Origin: CAIKMD01 sp035552195
GTDB taxonomy: Bacteria; Pseudomonadota; Alphaproteobacteria; ATCC43930; CGMCC-115725
NCBI GenBank assembly: GCA_035552195.1
Contig: DASZLU010000122.1
Location: forward strand, 1 to 64,000
Direction of reading: 5' to 3'
Length of the DNA stretch: 64,000 nucleotides
Shown: positions 57,458 to 64,000 of the stretch, in pieces
How positions within the stretch are numbered: position 1 is the stretch's first letter
Layout of the letters: each line of letters opens with the position of its first letter
Notes under the pieces: model-generated
Seen by the model: the letters and a program-made list of their open reading frames with translations, nothing else
Databases searched by the model: none
What the model was told of the DNA's origin: nothing
Translations under genes and position numbers: made by a program

Positions 57458-58588
57458 ATGGCCCAAAGCACCAAAACCGCCGCCCGTTTGCGCGCTCCCG
57501 AAGCGCTGTCGCCGTCTGCTCCGGCACCCAAGTCGACCGCCCGCAAAGGCGCCCGAGTCCAAGCCCTGGCCGAGCATGTCGGCGCCTCCATGCGGCAGTT
57601 CGACGACAAATCCATTCTCATCACGGGCGGTACCGGCTCGTTCGGCCGCCGCCTGGTCGACACGCTGCTGCGCAACAGCCGGGCGCGCCGCATCATCGTT
57701 TTCTCGCGCGACGAATATAAGCAATACGAGATGCAGCAGAGCCTCGTCTCGCTGGGCCTCGATCGCATGCGCTTCTTCATCGGCGATGTGCGCGATGCCG
57801 ACCGACTCGAGCTGGCGACGCGCGGGGTCGATTTCATCGTCCATGCCGCGGCGCTGAAACAGGTCCCGGCCGCCGAGTACAATCCCTTCGAATGCATCCG
57901 CACCAACGTTAACGGCGCCGAGAACGTCGTGCGCGCCGCTTTGCGCAACGACGTGCAGCGCGTGATCGCCCTCTCGACCGATAAGGCCGCGAATCCGATC
58001 AATCTCTACGGCGCGTCGAAGCTCGCCTCGGACAAGATATTCATCGCCGGCAATAATCTCGTCGGCCCGAACGGCACCCGCTTCGCCGTCGTGCGCTACG
58101 GCAACGTCGTCGGCTCGCGCGGCAGCGTCATCCCGTTTTTCCAAAAGCTGGTCGAGGAACGCGCCGAATACCTGCCCGTCACCGACAAGCGCATGACCCG
58201 GTTCTGGATCACGTTGCAGCAGGGCGTCAATTTCGTCATCACCTCGCTCGGCCTGATGTATGGCGGCGAGATTTTCGTGCCGAAGATCCCTTCCATGCGG
58301 ATCACCGATCTGGCCAAAGCGATGGCGCCGAACCTGCCGATCAAGGTTGTCGGCATCCGCCCCGGCGAGAAGCTGCACGAAGTGATGATCACCGAAGACG
58401 ATTCACGCCAGACCCTGGAACTCGCCGACCGCTATGTGATCGAGCCGAGCTTCGCCTGGTGGCAGCGCGACCGCTACGACGTCACCGGCGCGACACCGGT
58501 GTCCGAGGGCTTCCACTTCGCCAGCGACATCAACAGCGATTGGCTCGACACGCCGCGGCTCAAGGCGCTGATCGCCGAAGCGCACTAA
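57458..58588 (+). CDS. pseB: UDP-GlcNAc 4,6-dehydratase/5-epimerase, pseudaminic acid pathway
   Basis: 376 aa from the ATG at 57458 (GGAAA upstream). First enzyme of pseudaminic acid synthesis, an inverting UDP-N-acetylglucosamine dehydratase. The Rossmann motif GGTGSFG is at 57-63, YGASK with Y184 and K188 is the catalytic pair, and STDKAANPINLYG is the conserved stretch before it. PseB is usually about 330 aa starting close to the GGTGSFG strand; here about 45 extra Ala/Pro/Lys-rich residues precede an internal ATG at 57590 (residue 45). pseC follows after 16 bases. Confidence 0.9.
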   Translation: MAQSTKTAARLRAPEALSPSAPAPKSTARKGARVQALAEHVGASMRQFDDKSILITGGTGSFGRRLVDTLLRNSRARRIIVFSRDEYKQYEMQQSLVSLGLDRMRFFIGDVRDADRLELATRGVDFIVHAAALKQVPAAEYNPFECIRTNVNGAENVVRAALRNDVQRVIALSTDKAANPINLYGASKLASDKIFIAGNNLVGPNGTRFAVVRYGNVVGSRGSVIPFFQKLVEERAEYLPVTDKRMTRFWITLQQGVNFVITSLGLMYGGEIFVPKIPSMRITDLAKAMAPNLPIKVVGIRPGEKLHEVMITEDDSRQTLELADRYVIEPSFAWWQRDRYDVTGATPVSEGFHFASDINSDWLDTPRLKALIAEAH

Positions 58589-58604
58589 GCGAAAGCCGCC
58601 GACA

Positions 58605-59849
58605 ATGTCCGCCGTCCGGCCCCTTCCCTATAGCCGGCACGCCATCGACGAAGACGACATCGCCGCGGTCGCCGCGGTGCTCCGCGGCGATTGGCTGACC
58701 ACCGGTCCGACCGTGCGCGATTTCGAAACCGCGCTCGCCGCGCAATGCGGCGCAAGCCACGCGGTCAGCTGCACCAACGGCACCTCCGCCCTCCATCTCG
58801 CCTGCCTGGCGCTCGGCATCGGTTCCGAGCACACGGTCATCGTCCCGACCATGACTTTCGCCGCCACCGCCAACGCGGCGCGGTTCAGCGGCGCGGAGGT
58901 CCATTTCGCCGATTGCGATCCCGAGAGCGGTCTGATGCAACTCGCGCAATTCGAGGCCGCCCTCGACCAGTTGAAACGCGCCGGCAAGCGCGCCACGGCG
59001 ATCTTTCCGGTCGATCTCACCGGGCAATGCGCCGATCTCGAAACCATCGCCGCTTGCGCGCGGTACGAAGGCCTCGCCATCGTCGAGGATTCCTGCCATG
59101 CGCTCGGCACACGCTATCGGCGCCACGACAATGACTGGACGGCGGTCGGCGGCTGCGCCGACAGCGACATCACGGTTTTCTCGTTCCACCCGGTCAAGAA
59201 CATCGCCGCCGGCGAAGGCGGTGCGGCTCTTACCAATCAGCCCGATTTCGCCAAGCGCCTCGCGATGTTCCGCAATCACGGTGTCAGCCGCGACGCGGCG
59301 TCGTTCGTGGACAAGGACGCGGGCATCGAGAATGCGCAGGTCAATCCCTGGTATTACGAGATGACCGCGCTCGGCCATAATTACCGGCTGAGCGACATCA
59401 ATTGCGCCCTCGCGAAGAACCAGCTCGCCAAGCTCGAACATTTCGGCGCGACCCGCCGCCGCCTGGTCGCGCGTTATGACGCAAACCTCGGCAAATTCGC
59501 GCCACTGCTGCGGCCGATCACGCGCAGTGCGCATTGTATCCCGGCCTGGCATCTCTACAGCGTACTGATCGATTTCGACGCCGCCGGCACAAGCCGCGGC
59601 CAGCTCATGCGCGCCCTTGAAGAGCGCGGCATCCGCACCCAGGTGCATTACATCCCGGTGCACCGTCATCCCTATTATCGCGAGCGCTACGGCGACATCG
59701 CGCTGCCGGGCGCTGAAACCTATTATCGCCGTACGCTGTCCTTGCCGCTGTTCGTCGGCATGGAAGAAGACGATGTCGATTACGTCGCCGAAACGCTCAC
59801 CTCGCTGCTCGGCTTCGGGACTCGCGCGGCGCGGCGGCGTGCCCCGTGA
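58605..59849 (+). CDS. pseC: UDP-4-amino-sugar aminotransferase, pseudaminic acid pathway
   Basis: 414 aa PLP-dependent aminotransferase of the DegT/DnrJ/EryC1 family, second step after PseB. RHAIDEDDIAAVAAVLRGDW and the TGPTVRDFE start are typical. AVSCTNGTSALHLACLALGI is the conserved start of the PLP pocket, VEDSCHALG contains the PLP-nitrogen-binding Asp, and FSFHPVKNIAAGEGG holds the Schiff-base lysine K198. Next in sequence order would be pseH, pseG, pseI and pseF, not seen here. Confidence 0.92.
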   Translation: MSAVRPLPYSRHAIDEDDIAAVAAVLRGDWLTTGPTVRDFETALAAQCGASHAVSCTNGTSALHLACLALGIGSEHTVIVPTMTFAATANAARFSGAEVHFADCDPESGLMQLAQFEAALDQLKRAGKRATAIFPVDLTGQCADLETIAACARYEGLAIVEDSCHALGTRYRRHDNDWTAVGGCADSDITVFSFHPVKNIAAGEGGAALTNQPDFAKRLAMFRNHGVSRDAASFVDKDAGIENAQVNPWYYEMTALGHNYRLSDINCALAKNQLAKLEHFGATRRRLVARYDANLGKFAPLLRPITRSAHCIPAWHLYSVLIDFDAAGTSRGQLMRALEERGIRTQVHYIPVHRHPYYRERYGDIALPGAETYYRRTLSLPLFVGMEEDDVDYVAETLTSLLGFGTRAARRRAP

Positions 59850-60026
59850 ATAAGATCGCCGGAATCGATCCGACGCAATTGTGATTACCCCTGCGTTAAC
59901 CTCGCGATCCTCGCGACGACCCCGAGCCCCATTGGCATGGGTCAAGGAGGCCCGCCGGTAGCGACGATCGAGGACTGATTAACGCTCCGGCAACCTTCCC
60001 GGGTGCATCCTGTCCCCGGAGCAGTC

Positions 60027-60917
60027 ATGACTTCCAGTACCGTCACATCCGGCACGAATGCGTTGTCCGTCCTGCAGAAGATCTCGCAGCAGACGGCGCA
60101 GCTGACGCAGCAGGAGCAGCTCCAAGATATCGAGCAGGATCTGCAGAATCAGCTCAATCGCCAACTCGCGGCGATTACGCCGCCGGTCGACCAAGTGTCG
60201 ATCGACGCGTCGCAGAACCGCATCAACGCACTTCAGGCGCAACAGAAGACGATCAGCGGCCTCGAGACGACGTTCGGTACGAACGGCAATCTCGTGTCCG
60301 ACATGACGAGCCAGCTCAACCTGATGACGCAGGCCATCACCAACGGCGACAGCATGGGGTTCGACAACGCGCTCAGCGCGTTGAATACCGACTTCACCGA
60401 TCTGACGCCGCCGGCGTGGAATGCCATCTTCCAGAGCGACGGCATCGCACAGCTCAAAAACGCCGGCATCACCATACAGTCGAGCGCAAGCTACGATCTT
60501 TCGACGGCCGGCGGCCAAGCCGCGGCGACCGCCGATGTGACCGCGCTTCAGAACACACTGCAGAACATCCTCAAGGTCAACGGCGGCAATCAGACTGTCG
60601 CCGCGAGCCAGCTCACCGCCCTCAACGGCCAGATCGGCGCGCTGCAGAGCGTGCAACTCCAGCAGCAGATGGATTCGGCTTCGATCGTCGCGCAGCAGCA
60701 GCAGACGCTACAGACCAACATGCAGAACCAGCTCCATTTGATCCAGCTCGCCATGGGCAATGCGAGTTCGCTCGCCGCCGCGGTAAGCTCGGCGCTCAAC
60801 CCGCCGCAGCCCACCACGTCGGTCTTCGGCGCGCTCGAGAATTCAATCGGCGAGAGCGCCTCGACCGCCGAAACTCAGCTCGGCAACAACCCGGCCATCC
60901 TCTCCCTTTTCGCCTAG
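60027..60917 (+). CDS. Unknown Gln/Asn-rich helical protein in the flagellar glycosylation region
   Basis: 296 aa from the ATG at 60027 (GGAG upstream). No cysteine, very few lysines, rich in Gln, Asn, Ser, Thr and Ala. N-terminal coiled-coil-like part (NALSVLQKISQQTAQLTQQE, LQDIEQDLQNQLNRQLAAIT). The C-terminal part is again helical (QQQQTLQTNMQNQLHLIQLA) and ends NNPAILSLFA. No signal peptide. The composition and helical ends resemble flagellar axial proteins exported by type III secretion, but I recognise no family. Lies between pseC and a convergent flagellin glycosyltransferase. Confidence 0.6.
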   Translation: MTSSTVTSGTNALSVLQKISQQTAQLTQQEQLQDIEQDLQNQLNRQLAAITPPVDQVSIDASQNRINALQAQQKTISGLETTFGTNGNLVSDMTSQLNLMTQAITNGDSMGFDNALSALNTDFTDLTPPAWNAIFQSDGIAQLKNAGITIQSSASYDLSTAGGQAAATADVTALQNTLQNILKVNGGNQTVAASQLTALNGQIGALQSVQLQQQMDSASIVAQQQQTLQTNMQNQLHLIQLAMGNASSLAAAVSSALNPPQPTTSVFGALENSIGESASTAETQLGNNPAILSLFA

Positions 60918-61019
60918 CGATTACGCCGGTCGGGCAAATCCGATCGGACGCCGTGCGCGCGCCGCGAACCCCTTTTCTATTGGCTGCGGCTGACCGGCTC
61001 AGCCGTGCGCGGAAAGCAA

Positions 61020-61043
61020 ATCGGGCGCCCGCGGGCGCCCGAT
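61020..61043. terminator. Two-way terminator palindrome between convergent genes
   Basis: A perfect 24-base palindrome, ten-base arms (ATCGGGCGCC and GGCGCCCGAT) around CGCG. It stands between the stop codons of the unknown plus-strand protein and the minus-strand Maf glycosyltransferase. Short T-rich tracts occur on both outward sides (GCAATTTC on the plus strand, TTTGCTTTCC on the minus strand). Confidence 0.75.
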
Positions 61044-61071
61044 GCAATTTCGGAGATAGCGTATGCGCCGC

Positions 61072-63042
61072 TTAGGCGATGCGCCGTTGGTTCACGGGAG
61101 CGGCTTGGAGGGCTGGTTCTGCGACAGCGACAAGGCGCGCGAAGAGCGTCGCCGTGCCATCTTTCATTTCCCGAACCGTCGCCCGGAATTCTTTGATAAA
61201 CAAGGAAAATAATTCCTTCCGAACGGCCATGTCGTCGACCCGGAAGCCGAAGAACATCGCGATCCGCGGCAACGCCGTCAGCGTGCCGGAGATGATCGAT
61301 TCGGTGTGACCGTAGCGAGTCCCGGCCTTGTCCATGAAAGCGCGAATGGCACGATAGACCGAGGCGAAATCGGGCTCGCTGTCGCCGTATTTGGCGAGCA
61401 GATCGTCGAGCGCGCGGAACATGCGGTCCGCGTCCTTCCCTGCCGCGGCGAGATCCGTCTCGGTGAAAATGACCGACGGCTCGATCAGGTCGAGGGCGCG
61501 CTTCAGCGCGGCGGTCACACCGGCATGGTCGAGCGCGTCGGCGCCGGGCTCGATCGCCTCGGGTACCCGCGGCACGGCGCCGGGGATGAAGGCGCCGTCG
61601 CTGGCGTTGAGTGCGTTGAGGCAGCGGAGCTGGATGACTTCGGCCAGCATCAGCCGGCACGAATCATAGACCCAGTTCGTACGTGCCACGCCGCCGAAAT
61701 TCCCTTCGACCTCGACCGGATAGCGCTCGTTGGTGTCGCCTTCCTTCTGGAAGGTGCCGATATCGCGATAGACCGTGTCCTTCGCGTGATCGTCGCTGCC
61801 TGGGCGGATGCCGCAATCGGCGCCGAACAGCGCCATGTCGGTGAAGCCGAGGAACGCTGCCATCGACAGCGCCATGTTGACGCAAGTCGGCGTCGCGCCG
61901 GCGATCGGCATATGCTTGTCGCCGAGGATCTGAGTCGAGCTGACGGAATCGCGGAAGAAGTAGATCGCGTCGCGGAACATTGGCGGGATGCGCGGATCGA
62001 CCGTCGCCGAAGCGACCAGCGTGATCTGCGAGAGATCGCCGTATTTGGTCGCCTCGCCGAGCGCGGCGACCGTCGCGGGCACGTTCTCGAGCTCGCAATG
62101 GAAGTCCGGCACGATGCCGTTGCGCAGCAGCGGCCGCAGCGCGGTGCCAGCGGAGAACAGCACCACGCGATCGCGAATCTCTTTGAGCCGCGGCAGACAT
62201 TCGTCGAGCGAGGGCCCCGCCCCTACGATGACCGCGAGCTCGGGCCGATGCAGCCGCGGCCGGCCTTCGATCAGCCAGAACGGCTTCGCGGCGAAATTTG
62301 TCACCGCATTGGTCATCATCACCAATTCGTCTTCATAGAAGCCGCGATTGATGAAGGCGAATTCGACCGCTTCGTAGAGCCGGTTACGCGCTTCGGCGAA
62401 GGCCCAGAGCGGGTAATGCGTGAACACGTAGCTGCCGTCGACATAGGGGATGCCCTGGTCGTTCATGTAGCGAACGACGCCGGACACCATCTTGCCGGGA
62501 TCGAGCTCGGTGACGATCTGGACGCCGCCGCCCCGCTTCTCGAAATGCGCGAATAGCGCCGGCCAATCGACGGTGTGAAAGGAATGAGCGATGAAATCGG
62601 CGATCGGCTCGACAACGATGAGCCAGCGCGCCTTGGTCTGCTGAGCCAGTTGTTCGATATGATGCCCGAGGCCGAGACCGAAAACGACGAGGTAATGCGG
62701 GCTATCCTCGCTGACCTGACGGCGGATCTCGTCGACACCACGCTCGATCAGGAATGCGCCGAGCGCGTCATGCAGCTTGACGCAAACCGGGCTGACAAGG
62801 CCGGCATTGTTCGGCTCTTCCATGAACAGACGTAGCGGCTGCTTCATGAAGGCGTCGACCTGGCCGGCGGCAAAACTGTGCGCATCGGCGTTATAGAGCC
62901 GCGAATCATTGACCATCGCGTCGACGACGATGCCGTTCTCCTCGATCAGCGACGACGAGACGGCACCAGGCCGGTCGAGGGTCTCGATGATTTTGGGAAA
63001 GCGCTTCGCAAAGGCCGCGCGCGATGCGGCGAAATTGATCAT
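61072..63042 (-). CDS. Motility-associated (Maf/DUF115-type) flagellin glycosyltransferase
   Basis: 656 aa. The central DUF115/Maf domain has LAVIVGAGPSLDECLPRLKE near 270-290 and the earlier HYLVVFGLGLGHHIEQLAQQ. The middle continues PDFHCELENVPATVAALGE and TPTCVNMALSMAAFLGFTDM, then LFGADCGIRPGSDDHAKDTV. Such proteins transfer pseudaminic or related nonulosonic acids to flagellin and are often encoded beside pse genes, as here. Its start overlaps the upstream glycosyltransferase stop by four bases. Confidence 0.9.
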   Translation of the reverse strand: MINFAASRAAFAKRFPKIIETLDRPGAVSSSLIEENGIVVDAMVNDSRLYNADAHSFAAGQVDAFMKQPLRLFMEEPNNAGLVSPVCVKLHDALGAFLIERGVDEIRRQVSEDSPHYLVVFGLGLGHHIEQLAQQTKARWLIVVEPIADFIAHSFHTVDWPALFAHFEKRGGGVQIVTELDPGKMVSGVVRYMNDQGIPYVDGSYVFTHYPLWAFAEARNRLYEAVEFAFINRGFYEDELVMMTNAVTNFAAKPFWLIEGRPRLHRPELAVIVGAGPSLDECLPRLKEIRDRVVLFSAGTALRPLLRNGIVPDFHCELENVPATVAALGEATKYGDLSQITLVASATVDPRIPPMFRDAIYFFRDSVSSTQILGDKHMPIAGATPTCVNMALSMAAFLGFTDMALFGADCGIRPGSDDHAKDTVYRDIGTFQKEGDTNERYPVEVEGNFGGVARTNWVYDSCRLMLAEVIQLRCLNALNASDGAFIPGAVPRVPEAIEPGADALDHAGVTAALKRALDLIEPSVIFTETDLAAAGKDADRMFRALDDLLAKYGDSEPDFASVYRAIRAFMDKAGTRYGHTESIISGTLTALPRIAMFFGFRVDDMAVRKELFSLFIKEFRATVREMKDGTATLFARLVAVAEPALQAAPVNQRRIA

Positions 63043-64000
63043 GCGGCGTTCTCGCGACGATTGAGGGATTGACCGAGTTCTTCGATCATGTGCGCCAGCT
63101 TCGCCACCCCGCGCTCGAGCGGCGGCAGGATCCGCGCCTGCGGCGACGCCGCGAGCGACATGGCGAGCGAGCAATATTGCGCGCCGTCGACGGCGACGAA
63201 GCGCTTGGCCAGACCGCGGCCGGCCATGAACGAGCCGAAAGCTTCGCCCGACATCGCGATCGCCGGAACGTTACGCGCGAGCGCTTCGGCCGCGACACGC
63301 GGCGACGCCGCATGATACGGAAGCAGTGCGATATCGACGGCGTCGTAGAATTCACTGACCCGTTCGGCCTGGCGCAAATCGATCCGGCCGGCGAGGTTTT
63401 CGCCGAAAGCGGCGACGAGACGGGCGATATTGGCGGGACTTTCCATGTCCCGGCCGCGCAGCACGAGTTTCGCCTCGGGCACCAGCGCGAGCACCGCCGA
63501 CCATAGCGCCACTGTGCGCGCATCGAGCTGCGCCAGCGTCACATCGGCGCCGAAGGCAACCGGCCCCTCGCCTTTCGCCGCGGATTTCGCGACGTCGTCG
63601 AGGATCGGATAATCGCTTGCCGCCAGACGCACATCGTAGAGCGGCGCCAGGGTCGCCGAAGGATTGCCAAGCCAGGAAACGCGCAAGCCGCTGTCGAAAC
63701 GCGTCAGCGCTTGAAGTTGCGACGACGACGCGAAGCCGCCGGCATCGACCAACACGTCAACACCGTCGCCGGACAAGGTCCGCGCCAGGGTCGCGGGGTC
63801 GAGCGCGCTGATGTCGCGCCATTTGCTGAAAGCGCCTGTCAGCTGGGCATTTTGCTCGGCCGTTTGAATGCCGCGGCCGAAGCCGAGCACGCTGACGCGG
63901 TCGCGGTCATGCGCTTGAGCGACGGCGGCGACCGCCACCGCATCATTGGGATCGATGAAAGCAGAGACGAGGTAGCCGATCACCAACTTCTTGCCGGCGC
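63039..64000 (-). CDS. SPINDLY-like (GT41-type) glycosyltransferase, 5' end beyond the window
   Basis: At least 320 aa, frame open to the right edge. KKLVIGYLVSAFIDPNDAVA, DGVDVLVDAGGFASSSQLQA, RVSWLGNPSATLAPLYDVRL, and later DIALLPYHAASPRVAAEALA and NVPAIAMSGEAFGSFMAGRG match the catalytic part of bacterial O-GlcNAc transferase-like GT41 enzymes. An N-terminal TPR region may lie outside the window. Its stop overlaps the Maf start, so the pair are co-translated and probably both modify the flagellar filament. Confidence 0.8.
   Translation of the reverse strand, partial: AGKKLVIGYLVSAFIDPNDAVAVAAVAQAHDRDRVSVLGFGRGIQTAEQNAQLTGAFSKWRDISALDPATLARTLSGDGVDVLVDAGGFASSSQLQALTRFDSGLRVSWLGNPSATLAPLYDVRLAASDYPILDDVAKSAAKGEGPVAFGADVTLAQLDARTVALWSAVLALVPEAKLVLRGRDMESPANIARLVAAFGENLAGRIDLRQAERVSEFYDAVDIALLPYHAASPRVAAEALARNVPAIAMSGEAFGSFMAGRGLAKRFVAVDGAQYCSLAMSLAASPQARILPPLERGVAKLAHMIEELGQSLNRRENAA

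Overview
The window is about 64 kb of GC-rich chromosome from a flagellated alphaproteobacterium. The best clues are the rpsB-tsf-pyrH-frr-uppS-cdsA-rseP run, a fliX gene divergent from flgI, a DksA with a single cysteine in its finger region, CtrA-like TTAA-N7-TTAA boxes and sigma-54 flagellar promoters. The many orphan binding proteins and luciferase-like oxidoreductases fit a metabolically broad soil or water group (Rhodospirillales or Hyphomicrobiales in the wide sense). The species cannot be named from the sequence alone.

Layout: (1) 1-6.2 kb, minus strand: translation and envelope operon. dxr, usually found between cdsA and rseP, is absent. (2) 6.5-18 kb: an accessory stretch with two luciferase-like (LLM) paralogues of equal length, three exported binding proteins, a glycogen-debranching-type glucosidase coupled to a PRC-barrel protein, an MFS transporter and several small exported or membrane proteins. 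(3) 18-29 kb: a hybrid sensor kinase, small hypotheticals, a possible outer-membrane tethering module (two L,D-transpeptidases around an Lpp-like lipoprotein ending in lysine), a MASE4 kinase beside a TAXI binding protein, and a MAPEG-like membrane protein. (4) 29-37 kb: a minus-strand catabolic operon (alpha/beta hydrolase, LLM, Rieske oxygenase, MarR, Gfo/Idh) divergent from a plus-strand operon (binding protein, two cupins related to 3-hydroxyanthranilate dioxygenase, Rieske ferredoxin). (5) 37-47 kb: flagellar genes. fliL, fliM, a DUF6468-type protein, a MotE-like protein and a giant AMIN/TPR protein run on the minus strand. flgF-flgG-flgA-flgH run on the plus strand from a sigma-54 site. 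(6) 47-52 kb: an insert between the two flagellar blocks with an NmrA-like protein, two Pht5-like proteins, dksA and an MFS transporter. (7) 52-64 kb: fliX, flgI, flgJ-like, flgN-like, flgK, flgL, then pseudaminic acid genes pseB and pseC, an unknown Gln-rich protein, a Maf-type flagellin glycosyltransferase and a partial SPINDLY-like glycosyltransferase.

How the parts work together: the flagellar genes appear controlled as in Caulobacter, with CtrA-like boxes for early genes (fliX, fliLM) and sigma-54 sites for later ones (flgF operon, flgI operon). The pse, Maf and GT41-like genes would make and attach a nonulosonic acid or other sugar to the filament. The catabolic islands pair uptake proteins with flavin and Rieske oxygenases, but no ABC permease or ATPase is present in the window. 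I found no tRNA, rRNA, CRISPR array, transposase or phage gene. The non-coding signals seen are a few palindromic repeats, terminators and promoters.
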